This document shows positions 12,041-22,184 of a DNA stretch of 33,815 nt, piece by piece. The notes beneath the pieces were generated by a model. That model saw only the letters and a program-made list of their open reading frames with translations, searched no databases and had not been told where the DNA came from. The stretch covers positions 1-33,815 of the forward strand of contig CAXHKQ010000352.1 of the NCBI GenBank assembly GCA_964017145.1, written 5' to 3'. This DNA is from Agrocybe praecox (taxonomy: Eukaryota; Basidiomycota; Agaricomycetes; Agaricales; Agrocybaceae). Every line of letters begins with the position of its first letter. The first letter of the stretch is position 1. Both the position numbers and the translations under genes were made by a program.

Positions 12041-12760
12041 CATAGGTATTAACCCGGTATGTGTGTTTGTAACCTCGGCGGCATGTATCGTGCACACATT
12101 CACGTGACACGTAAATGTGTGCTGTATACCGCAAACAATTCAAGAAACTACATACACAAAACAACACGTATGGCTATCGATCCGCGTGTATATGCGCGTG
12201 TCTCTAATCCGATCGCCCGGTTAATCAAGCACGAAATGTGTTCCGCCTATTTATACACATACACACACACACACCGATGATGATGCACACTCGCACTAAA
12301 TCGCATTTCATCGTGCGCACTCTTAACCCGTTCGACGTGCACATCAGCGTTGATGTCGATACACACACACCAAAGCATACGTGCACATCTCCGAATTGGA
12401 TCATGCTCGACGTCGACAGCATCGAAGTCAGAAGCAAAGTCAGCAGCAGCAACAGCAGCTAAAATTATCCCATTACACTCGCCCATCCGAAAGAGCGCAC
12501 GCGTGCTCGCGCTCAAACACACTACAGTCACCGAATTGTCCGCATAACTCCACTAATGTGTTGGCATAGCATAGCGATGCGATGCGCGACACGCCGGGCG
12601 GTGTCGTCGTCGCGGACATTTATACATGTCGCGTACACACGCGACACACGACATAAGTGCATACGAAAGTCACTCTCGGTGACTGTTGTGTGTGTCTAGC
12701 AGTGTCTGACTCTGCCTACTAGGGGTGTGCATAGAAACGTACGTATTTATATCGCGAGGC
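12041..12760. other. CpG-rich island
   Basis: It contains a short (CA)n tract (about 12258-12275), a CAG-rich patch (12441-12460) and dense CpG (12540-12660). Overlapping open frames on both strands are compositional. Confidence 0.5.
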
Positions 12761-13196
12761 GTCTCAGCCGAACTCATTTATTAAATGACATGTGATATGG
12801 AATATCTTGAAGGTTTTGAGAGACCAAATTGAAATTATTATTATCTGGTTGTTATTTGCATTCAAAGCCTAAACAAACCTGAAAGCCTGAAATAAGGCAC
12901 ACGAAAAAGGAAGAATCGCGTTTCGAGGGCCCCTGGTGACAATTATCAAGTTATTTTTCCATGTATCCGGGATTCACTCGTCAGAATCTTCATTCTTTTG
13001 AAAATAAGTTTTACCTTATAATTATTCCCATTCATTTGAAGAAAATTAAGTCGATGAGTCTCGATCATGCATCGCAAGATGCATGATGCTTAGTCTTTTA
13101 TGAAATCAATCAAAAGTGACTTGTTGTTTGGTTTGGTTGGAAGGACATTTTCCAAATTATGTCGGAGATGCTTAACACAAAGAATCCCGATAAATA
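12761..13196. other. AT-rich DNA
   Basis: Nothing recognised. It ends at the first arm of an inverted repeat pair. Confidence 0.45.
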
Positions 13197-14180
13197 AAAT
13201 CCGAAGTTTTACTTCTTGGACCACTCGTGGTCGCACCAGAAACCACGAGACAGAGAGAAATGACCAAGAGAGCTATAAACAGGTTTGCCTTTTCAGATTT
13301 GTTCAATGTACTTTTTTCTAACTGAAAAGTACTGGCAATGTTTTCCTCCAATTCCCGGAAATGCTATTTGTAAAAACTTAACGATTCTCGACGATTTCAG
13401 TGTTGTGAAGACATTTATGAATATTTCCAATGCAATCTAGCGAATTTCAATGATTTCCGGAGACTTTTTGAGTTAAATGTCGAAGATGATCGACGATTTA
13501 CATTTTTCTTATCAATTCTAGCGTTATTCATTCAATATCCGAGACTTTCAGAGAAAAAAATACCAGGGATTTAGTAAATTGTCTAACATGTTTGAATGTA
13601 CTCGAAACGGCAACCCTTGCAACAACTTGCAACAACACGCGTGCACGCGTGACATTTGCATAACAACACGCGTGCAAAACATTTTTTCGGTTTGTTTGAA
13701 ATTGCTACTCGTAGTACTGGTCGTCGGAGGGCTATCACGCCGACTGTGCGTTCGATGTGGCCGGTGCGCCGGTCGCCAAACGCAGATACAGGTGTAGTTG
13801 CAAGAAGTGTAGATCTGATGATCGTCAGGAAGCCTACGACCTGCAGTTGGAGCGGCGTCAGCGGAGACGACGGCTGTGAGGCGGCTTGCACGCCGCTTGA
13901 GCTGCTGGAGGGTGGCGTACACTGTCTGTAGTTAGATGTGGCTGTCGTGCGGCAAGTCGGCAAGTCCGGTGTTATTGCTAAGTAAATGCTGGACGACGCG
14001 AGCTGATGTGTTCGGCCTCCAATTTGTTTGGTTGTGTATTTTGTGTGGGCACTGAACCAAAACCAAAACCACGTGCGCGTCTGCCGATTTGTTATGAATG
14101 TTTCAGCTTGACAGCATTGTTCTCTCTGTCACGTATGTTAGTGCGACCACGAGTGGTCCGATTGGTAAAACTTTGGATTT
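13197..14180. mobile_element. Possible 1-kb transposon bounded by about 60-bp inverted repeats
   Basis: The left arm 13197-13259 (AAATCCGAAGTTTTAC, GGACCACTCGTGGTCGCAC, GACAGAGAGAA) is matched in reverse by 14120-14180 at roughly 50 of 61-63 positions. The core GACCAC-TC-GTGGTC is itself nearly palindromic, but the matching flanks on both sides show the inversion is real. The interior, especially 13610-13990, is GC-rich and has no recognisable transposase; a frame at 13579-13797 with a Leu/Val-rich stretch is unsupported. No target duplication was found. It could be a non-autonomous DNA transposon or two independent insertions in opposite orientation. Confidence 0.5.
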
Positions 14181-14220
14181 CGACACTTCGAACGACAAAT
14201 TACACTAGACGACACTTTTT

Positions 14221-15319
14221 TTTATCGGCCTTCTGTATAAACTTTTTTTACGTGCTTTTATCTCCTGATCACGAATCCGAGAAGAAAAATTGAGTTTTAG
14301 GAAGGCTCTCGAAGATATTGGCGTAAGTTGTATTTTTTGACATGAACTCAGACAATTGCCCATATCTCATGTTTTAATTTTCGTAGGCCGATCTGCCGCA
14401 TATCAAATGAAAGCTGAATAAAAATGCTGCAAACCATGTGAACATTATTTTCAAATGATGTTGCTAGTTTCAGTGTTACCGATCAACAAAAGTAGAAAAC
14501 GGTGAGAAAAATGCAAAAAATTTGAAAATAAAATATCGCAAACAACTTTTTGGTTAAGAAAACTGAAAACATCTCAATTTTTTATTTTGTTGTTTCTTTG
14601 CTTAAGTTCTTGCGCATCTTTTGAGCTGTCACATGGTGATATCTATGGGAAGATGTCAACGTTATTTGGTGTTAAACTATGAGATGTTTAACATTTTTTA
14701 TGAGAAAAATGTATGGATGGGAACAAAACAAATTGAACTAAAGATGTAGTTTTGTTCACATTGATAAGCTGTTTGAAAAAATATATGACCGTTTTGGTCT
14801 GCGAACTATTTTGTAGAAGTTGACTTTTTCTTCGATGGTCGAAAATGGTACAATTTTCACAGGGTTCCAATGTAACAACACCTGAATTAAGCCACAGATA
14901 TTATCATGTGACAGCTTAAAAGATGCGCTATAACACAGGCTAACAGACAATAGAAAGAAAACTGGCGATATTTTACATTTTTTCAACAAAAAAGATATTT
15001 GCGTGATTTTATTTTTAAAATTTTTGCACTTTTTTCACCATTTTCTACTTTTGTTGATCGGTAACACTGAAACTAGCAACATTATTCAAAAACAATGTTC
15101 ACATGATTTGTAGCATTTTTAATAAGCTTACATTTGATGTGCGGCAAATAGGCCTTCGAAAATTAAAACAGGAGATTTGGGCAATCGTCTGAGGTCATGT
15201 CGAAAAATTCAACATACGCCAATATCTTCGAAAGCCTTCCTAAACTTCAATTTTTTTTCTCGGATTCGTGATTAGGAGATAAAAACACGTCAGAAAAGTT
15301 CATACAGAAGGCCGATAAA
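14221..15319. mobile_element. Large inverted-repeat (foldback-type) element, arms 427 bp
   Basis: Left arm 14221-14647 and right arm 14893-15319 are inverted copies over their whole length, equal in size, with scattered substitutions and small indels. The shared outer end reads TTTATCGGCCTTCTGTAT and the inner end reads GCGCATCTTTT then GCTGTCACATG. The 245-bp AT-rich centre (14648-14892) is not palindromic and shows no coding domain. An RNA across it could form a stem of more than 400 bp. No target duplication is visible, so the superfamily is unknown; long-armed DNA elements of the Foldback/Galileo or MITE type are the best comparison. Confidence 0.85.
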
Positions 15320-15740
15320 TGCCATAACTTGATTTTTGTTACCCAGTGCTATCAAACGATACGGACTTCCCAGCATGCCTGATATGTATATCTTAAGTTT
15401 CTACCCTGAAAGGGATTCTTCCATTGCTTCCATCAACTCCGTACTCTACCCTTGTAAGTGCACAAGTAAAATATAAATGTATATATCTCATTTTGACAAT
15501 GTTTACTATTTTATTTCTAATATTGAAAATCTGGCTTTATCCAAAATTAATGAAAATAAAAAATAAATAAATTTGTGATTGAAACAGTTTATTGCATATT
15601 GTTGTCTTGGAAAAAAGTTAAGGTCTACGAACTGGAGTCCATGAAGTAAGGTCCGCCTGTAGGCGGACTTGTGCACTCTTAGATGGTTAATGGGAGAAAA
15701 TGATGATGACCTCGTAGCTAATCTAGATAAAATCTAACCT
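15320..15740. other. AT-rich DNA without a recognised feature
   Basis: A small hairpin-like GTCCGCCTGTAGGCGGAC (15650-15667) is present. Otherwise nothing is recognised. Confidence 0.5.
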
Positions 15741-16527
15741 CGATTTGTATCTTGTTAATAAGACATGTGTTCACAGAATATTTATCCCGCATCCTGGCTA
15801 CGGCTCTGCATTGTACTCACACACACATGCACTTTGGCCTGCGTGCGCGCGTCCGCCGTGGTCGCCGTTGTGGTCGCCGCACTTCCGTACGCCAAGCCTG
15901 GGCCACGTCTGGCCTACGATGCGCGCATATTTGCGATGCGACGTATACATGCCCATGCCCGCATGCCGCGTTGAACCCTCTCTCATACATAAATACGCAA
16001 TAAATGCGATATCCTGCGTTGTCGTCGTCGTCGTCGCCGTCGTGGCACGCAGGCCATGTATTTTGCAAGTTCTCTCGAGGGTATTCGCGTTGGCGCATAA
16101 GCGAGCACACGAGCAAGCGCATGATGTTGATGGACCACGTGGCCGTGTTCCGGCGGCGGCGGCGGCGGCTTTTTGCGTACGCTGCTTGCATGCAGTCACG
16201 TCCCTTTTCAGCGCGTCGGACGGATTCTGTATACAAAACAACCCGCTCCTTATGTACTCACGACCGCCGCCGCCGCTTCGATAAACATACGCTCGTTTCT
16301 GCAGTGATTTGCATTGACATGTGAGACTGCTGAAAGAGTTCGCTAGAGTGCGTTAGCATGCTGGCGGTGGTTATGTTGCTTGTTTGCTATGTGTATCGAC
16401 CGCCGCCGCCGACATGCGCAACAATGTTGAATGTTGAAGGCCGCGTCACGTCACGTTCCGTTTCGTTCCTACGACGCGGCATCTCGCGCGATCGAAATGC
16501 CACTCACACAGTTTTGCGTTTTCTACA
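15741..16527. other. CpG-rich island with GTC and GGC repeats
   Basis: It holds a GTC run (16018-16036), GGC/CGG (16151-16170) and CGC runs (16262-16276). Frames of 139-179 codons occur on both strands over the same bases and cannot all be real. None shows a domain. It ends at the TA (16528-16529) used as target by the next element. Confidence 0.5.
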
Positions 16528-16529
16528 TA

Positions 16530-17592
16530 CTACATAGGCTGATAAGTATCGGGTGAAATAGGGAAGGACCAACATTGTTGATAGAATTTTGTAGTATACC
16601 TCTAGATAGTTTCATTTTAGCTCGATAGCCATAAATCAGCGGTCCTACATCATCTCGATCTCGATTTGTCGTCTGAGTGGCGTAGGGGTAGAGTGCCTGC
16701 CTCACGAAAATAAAAAAATAGTCGCTGAGGGCCAAATACGCATACTACATGGTTCAGTAATTCGCGGGAAAATATATAATCTGGTGGCACCACTCTGAAA
16801 TCGATAACATTTTCTGGGAGTGTTATCTTTTAAAAGAAGAATTGTCATGACATTCCATGAAGTAGTTTGATGTAACACGCTGTTCATCAAATACAAACAA
16901 ATTTAGAAGAGGGAATTTCGCTTTTTGATGTAGCATTGTTTCCTGATGGAGCCAAAACTCCGGACCAGCTATTTGAGCACCGAAGACGATGCGCGCAGTC
17001 GACGCCTTAATGTGTCGGTTTACTGACGGAAACATCAATAAGTCCACCAAATAGTTTCGGAAACAGAGAAGTTTGGCAGCTAAAGATTCCTGATTCCCTA
17101 TAGATATGTAAACAATGTTTAGACATATCGTGCATGCCATTTTGAGAATACGAGAGCATTTTGCGAAGATTCCATCCTTTCCGAATTCTGAAATTATTTG
17201 GTTGACTTATCAATGTTTTCGTCAGGAACCTCATTTAGGGGTCCACTGCGCGCATAGTCTTCAGTGCCCAAATGGAAGGAACAGATTAGTTTACAAAATT
17301 TAAAAAATGTTTGTAGGCTAGGGTAGACCCCAGATAACAAATTCTCAAGACATGTTTTGGCTCCAGCGGCCCTTCTACCTATCAGAAATCAGTGCTTTAA
17401 TAAGACTATACATACCTTCTTCACCATATTTTAGGATATATCAAACCGCGAGATGCTATTAAGGCTATATCTTCCAAACTAATGACAGTACGAGTTAAAG
17501 ATTTTGTTTGGCTGGCTGAAAGATGACTATGATCAACAATAAATTTTGCCCTAATCAAAAAAGTTTCTCCCTATACTTATCAGCCCATGTAG
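16530..17592. mobile_element. TA-flanked chimeric element with CTACAT..GATAAGTAT ends
   Basis: Inverted ends at 16530-16553 (CTACATAGGCTGATAAGTAT) and 17569-17592 differ at only two or three positions. TA flanks both sides (16528-16529 and 17593-17594). The termini resemble those of the element at 8387 (CTACATGG at the tip, then TAAGT and GGG), so the families are related. The interior is a mosaic: a tRNA-like A box (16678-16689), a fragment of the 8387-type element (16745-17065), and an inverted copy of part of that fragment (17181-17275). No transposase is recognised. The right 300 bp are AT-rich and unassigned. Confidence 0.8.
16745..17275. mobile_element. Partial copy of the 8387-type element with an internal inverted duplication
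   Basis: It starts CTACATGGTTCAGTAA after TA (16743-16744) and follows the element at 8387 up to about 17160, with many substitutions and deletions. From 17181 to 17275 the sequence is the reverse complement of 16970-17065: the stretch with GAAGACGATGCGCGCAGT appears inverted as ACTGCGCGCATAGTCTTC. The normal right end is not found. This looks like a truncated copy joined to an inverted piece of a second copy. Confidence 0.75.
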
Positions 17593-17594
17593 TA

Positions 17595-19050
17595 TACGTT
17601 AGGCAGCGCGCATTTGCTTCGACATTAAAGCTTCGCGAATCGCTGATGTGATAAAAACCGTAGTAGTGCATTGCTGTGTACACAATGGAAGCATCCTGAA
17701 TGGTGCCGCATGTGTGAGTGTGGAGCGTCGTCGTCATGCACGAATGCTGTGTGCGGCATTTTGAACGCGTGCTTGAGCGTGCTTGCTCGCGTATTGTTGT
17801 GTTGTGACTGAACTATTTACAGTAGTGTATAATGTATAATGCGAGCAGAGAGCAGAGCAGAGCCGTCGGCGTTTTGTTTGGTCGGCGCGTTTGTGTGTCG
17901 TTGTTGTCGTCTTCAAGGTCATTAACACACACACACACACATGCACGCACAACGCACACAATCTCTCAATTTCAGTCAGTGTTTAATAGCGTGTATACCC
18001 ATTTTATATACATAAAGTGTGCGATATACGCGCTAAACGATCGTGCGCATGTACATATGTATACATACTCACGAGCGGCATGCACGCATGCACGCACAAA
18101 TGCCAGGCGCAAACGCACACACGAGTATGAGTTTTACGGTGGTGGTCCGGTGTGTCCGTGTGCTGCACGAGTCGAGCCGTCGCCGCCAAACACTCTGCGG
18201 CGCTCTACTATACATAATTGTATGTGTTTATTTATGTTTTAGTGTAAAGAGCCGACGCGGTGCACGCGCACGTACACCGTCGAAATTGGGAATTCCGTCG
18301 TCGAGTCGATACGGCACGACGACGACGACGACGACAACGGTATGTGTGTGTGTGTGTGTGTATGCACGCAATTATATGTTGTGTGTTCCGAGCGCTGCGC
18401 GGCGTCGCATGCCCCATATTATGTGCTGTGTGTGTACATAAAAGCCACAGCAGAGCACAAAACACACAGCTGTGTGCGCAAAAGGTGTCAGGTTGTTGCT
18501 GTGTGATGATAAAGTGTTGACCCGAATTGGGGCGCGCACGCGTGCGAGCGTCGAAGGCCGTCTGCGACGCGACGCGCGATATCCGATTATGTGCACAAGC
18601 ACACGTTTATCGCAAGCTCACGTGCGCGCCCTGAACGTGTATATGTGTCGGTGTATTTGTGGTAGTAGTGCAGTGCGCAGAGTGTGCATTGTGCTGTGGC
18701 ATATGGAAAAGTGGGTGGCGTCGTCGCGCATTCGTCGTCGTTTCGTTCTATGCTCGCCGGTGTTTTCGGGTTCGTGAACTTGTGCGACGCTCGTTCGTTC
18801 GTTCGACGCGCTCGCGATCGGCTGTCGGAGAGTTTTCGCGTTGTATTTCCGAAATACGCAAAACATGCGCACATATCGTGTATCGTAATGTACATTACTG
18901 TGCGGAATGACACGCTGTCTCGACGCCGCATTCTCCAGCAGTTCGTCAGCGAAATCACGGGCGCACAAAGTGGTCGTTGTCGTCGCCGTCGCATTTAGCT
19001 TCGAGTCGAGTCGAGGCTTCGTCGCATGTCCGGTATGAAAAATTCGCTTA
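17595..19050. other. Longest CpG-rich island
   Basis: About 1.45 kb of CpG-dense DNA with (CA)n (17926-17941), ACG repeats (18315-18336), (GT)n (18342-18361) and a TTCG run (18790-18807). Open frames up to 183 codons occur in several phases on both strands and none has a domain. A dense block with alternating CGCG and trinucleotide runs could be an unmethylated regulatory region. That is inference. Confidence 0.5.
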
Positions 19051-19551
19051 CGGCGCAAATGTTCACTCTGTAAACTATGACAATGGTAAAGTTTAAAAAC
19101 CATCCTATATAATCTAAGTCTACTATAATTTAAGAGACACCAAAACACTAACTCCAGAGAGAACTCCAAGACTGAACAAGAACAAGACAGAGAATTAGTA
19201 TGTATTTTTCAACCAATTCCTACTGGATGAACTCTTGACAGTATACACTTGAAAAAACAGAAAACTGATTACAATTTGTTGATTGTAGTTAGGCCAAATT
19301 CGAAGTATTCGAAGCAGGGCATCGTACTGGGACCAGGATTTAATTATTGGGGGGCATTTCGTTCAGTCAAACTTGACACAACATTAAACTGTAACTTACA
19401 CAACACAACTTCAAGCCTGCTTGACAATCTTTATCTAAAAACTGTTCATAATATGACAAACCGAATACGGAGTTCAAGAAACAACTGTTCTCTAGCTCTA
19501 GCTCCCTAATGTTAAATCAGCCCGTAGGGAGGACGATTTTTTCGAACTATT
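19051..19551. other. AT-rich DNA
   Basis: No repeat or gene recognised. A plus-strand frame (19249-19509, 86 codons) is free of low-complexity runs but has no recognisable domain. Confidence 0.45.
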
Positions 19552-19566
19552 TTTACGACAAACCTT

Positions 19567-19991
19567 GCGAGCCGTATAGCAAAGTGGTAACACAGTGCGA
19601 CTACGGTGCGGGAGGTCCAGGGTTCGAAACCAGCCGAAGCACATTCACATCGAATGGCTTTGATTGAGCTTTGAACTTTGGATTTTCGGTAGGAGCTTCT
19701 CTCCCTTGCGAAAGCGAATCAGTGTGATTAAAATAGAGGCTAGCTATACACATACAAATGAAATTGCGATTCGACATCTGCGTTAACACCTCGTCTAATG
19801 CATAAATGTGAAACTCGATATGGGTCACAAACAATCACGCAGCAAAATTGCTCTGCCATAGCAAAGCTGTCGTGTACTAAGGGAGCATAGCATAGTGGGC
19901 CCAGTCCGGCGGCTTGGTGCTCGTGTCCACTTAAGTGGACACAACTCCCTCCTCTCCATGTACAAATGTATATGGTAGAGGAAAAACAATA
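19567..19991 (+). mobile_element. tRNA-derived SINE, family 2, with 15-bp target duplication
   Basis: The 425-bp insert is bounded by perfect direct repeats TTTACGACAAACCTT (19552-19566 and 19992-20006). The head carries an A box TAGCAAAGTGG (19577-19587) and a B box GGTTCGAAACC (19621-19631), spaced as in a tRNA promoter. The body includes a palindrome GTGTCCACTTAAGTGGACAC (19924-19943) and ends in an A-rich tail (GAGGAAAAACAATA). The body shows no similarity to the SINE at 4813, so two SINE families are present. Intact duplications indicate insertion not long ago. Confidence 0.92.
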
Positions 19992-20006
19992 TTTACGACA
20001 AACCTT

Positions 20007-20599
20007 TATTTTAATGTTATTTCGGACATGCGGAATGATATCTCAACCGCAAATAGGGGGCAAAGGACACACTTATGGATTTACTAATGGTATCTGTAAT
20101 CCTGGCCTAGGTTTTTTAGGTTTTCATGCGGACAACGATACTCTTCTTCATTGACGACCTACGCGTCCCACGTGAATTTCCCAATATCTTAATTTAAAGT
20201 GACAAATTTATTCTCCTTGTGTGCTGCCGACACAAAGATGAATTTTGCAAAACGTGTTAACAAATACCAATAAAATTATACTGTTTTACGGACATGCGGA
20301 ATAATAACTAAACCGGTTGATGGGGCACTTCATGGTATCTGAAAAATTGGACTGCGATTCTTCTGTGTCGTCCGACGCGTCCTCCGCGAAACCCCTAAAA
20401 AACCTAATTCAAGTGACGAATTAACTCTTCTTTCATTTGTGTGCCCACTGCTCACACACATATTGCCCACAAATAGAGTACATTGTCCCTAGGAGCAATC
20501 AGGCTTGGGGGGCAAAGCCCACTTTGCCCACTAGGGATGCACTACTATCAAGCGTAAAGTCTTGTGAGCCTTATAAAAGAAAATTCCAAAACTTACTTA
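20007..20599. repeat. Diverged direct duplication, period about 270 bp
   Basis: The block at about 20023-20232 (CGGACATGCGGAATGAT, ATGGTATCTG, TTCTTC, GACGC) recurs at about 20293-20442 with many changes and a deletion. SINE family 2 inserted just upstream of the first copy. A stem GGGCAAAG-CCCA-CTTTGCCC lies at 20510-20529, but no T-run or coding context makes it a terminator. No gene is recognised. Confidence 0.6.
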
Positions 20600-21255
20600 C
20601 TCAGCCACTTATGCCTGCTTGGCACATAGTGCAGCAACAAACGATCGGAACTATTTATTTTTGCCTCCAGGTCTTATTGTCTGCCTCTATTGACCGCTTC
20701 CTTGTGTCCAACATTTCGCGGGTTCCATTCCGAGGCTGCATCTCTGTAAGGTATTGCCGGATCTACACCCTCTTTCTCAGGAAGATCAACACCCTTTCCA
20801 TGTCGGCGATGCACCATAGCTCGTCCTCACTGATCCTACTGAAGCAGCGAATTCGCAGGATCCGCCTGAGGCAGTTCTTGCGTCAGCGACTCTGTTGTCT
20901 TCCAAGTTTCGCAGCTTTAAAGTAGGACGAACCGGACCGAAAGAAAGGCATCTTAAGGTTACTCGTCAGGTGAGCTAATCTCAGCAGTCCGTTCAGCATT
21001 CGATTCCATAAGCTTGTCGTGCCTTTTTATCCGGTTCTCTGACCACATACTGGCGCCCCCATGCATATCTATCATACATCCCAAGTATCAGAAGCTCTCT
21101 ACTTCGTCTGTGGATTCGCCTCCGATGACTAATAGGCTATCGTTAGTTCCTGTGTTCAACCGCAAAAGCTTTGTCTTTGCTATATTGATCTGCTGGCCGA
21201 AATGCTTTACTATTAATGTTTTAAACATTCCAATCGCAGTAGTTCGCACTGTGCC
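20600..21255 (-). mobile_element. Non-LTR retrotransposon, 3' (C-terminal) remnant
   Basis: Read on the minus strand in shifting frames, this matches the end of a LINE reverse transcriptase ORF. QQINIAKTKLLRL (about 21190) follows the catalytic box region. Then come DEVESF-stop-YLGCMIDMHGG (about 21090), KNCLRRILRIR followed by SRISEDELW (20793-20879), a WNP-type C-terminal motif (about 20740), and ALCAKQA near 20620, close to the usual ORF end. Stops and frameshifts make it a pseudogene. The YADD catalytic box is not present: homology starts just downstream of where it should be. The clade is left open (CR1/RTE-like arthropod elements share these motifs). Confidence 0.8.
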
Positions 21256-22182
21256 AAACCACTGTGTGCGAAAACGGAATCTCTCGCGCAGCTCTCGCAG
21301 CTCTCACAGCCACAGTCGTCGGCGCGTAACATATTGATATTCATATTCACAGCGCAGAATAAGGTCGCACATGTACGACGAACGTCGAACGTCGGGCAAT
21401 AATAATAATACAGCGGCGACAAACATAACGTCATCGCATCGCGCGTGCGCGTGCGCGTCACATAAACCATTCGTCGTCGTCGGTCGTCGTCGAATGGGTA
21501 CACAAAAAGTGTGTGTGTGCGCATGTGTGCAAATGTGCGCGAGCGAGCGATCGAACGATCGCGCGCACTCGCTGTGTTGTGTTATTTCTCATCTGACCGC
21601 AGCAGAAGTGGCTGCTGAGTGTGCTGCTGCTGCTGCCGAGCAACCACTCACTGCGCGTGTGATGATGTGAGGCTTTGAGGCGCGCGCACACATACGATCT
21701 TGCAACCTACAAAAACATGACAAGCGCTCGAGCTGACTGGCTGGCTGGCTGGTGGCCTCAGCAACAGCGCTCGGCAGCGGTCAACAAAAAAGCGCGCAAT
21801 CATGCGCATGCCGGCTCAGCACACAAGCGACATCGAAATAATTGTGTGTGTGTCGGTGTATGTGTGTGTGCGAGCGCTTGTTGTGTGCGGCGATCGGGCA
21901 CACGCAAACAACACACACACACTCGCTCGCGTTGGCCAACCGAGTCGCGCAACCGAGGCGATCAGCGCAGCACCGCTCACACACACACACACACACACAG
22001 CGAACGCTAAAGTTAATCGCGCCCGCGCGAACGCTGTCGCTTGGTTGGCGAGTTGGTGAGCGATCAGCGTCAACGATGGCGGCGACGACGGCGGCCAGTG
22101 CCGTCCTATTGGTGGACGGTAATACTGGAAAATACCTAGCTCATCTGACTAAACGAGACTTTGAATATAATTCCAAATAACA
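21256..22182. other. CpG-rich island with CA, CGTC and CTGG repeats
   Basis: It contains TCGTCG runs (21470-21492), GCTG repeats (21606-21638), CTGG repeats (21738-21754), CA tracts (about 21909-21922 and 21978-21999) and dense CGCG. It separates the two LINE remnants. It ends at the TA (22183-22184) targeted by a mariner. A short ATG frame near its right edge (22076) is listed separately. Confidence 0.5.
22076..22180 (+). CDS. Possible short first coding exon (weak)
   Basis: ATG 22076 sits in a favourable context (CAACGATGG) at the end of a CpG-rich island, as first coding exons often do. It reads MAATTAASAVLLVDGNTGKY and runs 34 codons to TAA at 22178-22180. A plausible splice donor, GACG followed by GTAATA, lies at 22119, which would leave a 14-codon coding exon. 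I do not recognise the peptide. The frame is open upstream as well, the Ala/Thr run reflects GCG/ACG repeats, and a mariner starts 4 bp after the stop. It could easily be chance. Nothing in the window provides a second exon. Confidence 0.18.
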   Translation: MAATTAASAVLLVDGNTGKYLAHLTKRDFEYNSK

Positions 22183-22184
22183 TA

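Noticed and set aside
13579..13797. Frame with a Leu/Val-rich segment as a membrane protein
   Set aside because: Only 72 codons with one hydrophobic patch, inside a putative transposon interior, and without other support.
15745..16284. 179-codon plus frame and overlapping minus frames of 139 and 147 codons
   Set aside because: All occupy the same CpG-rich island, arise from low stop density, and have no domain.
20510..20529. 8-bp stem with 4-nt loop as a terminator
   Set aside because: It is not followed by a T-run, and the eukaryotic context has no gene ending there.
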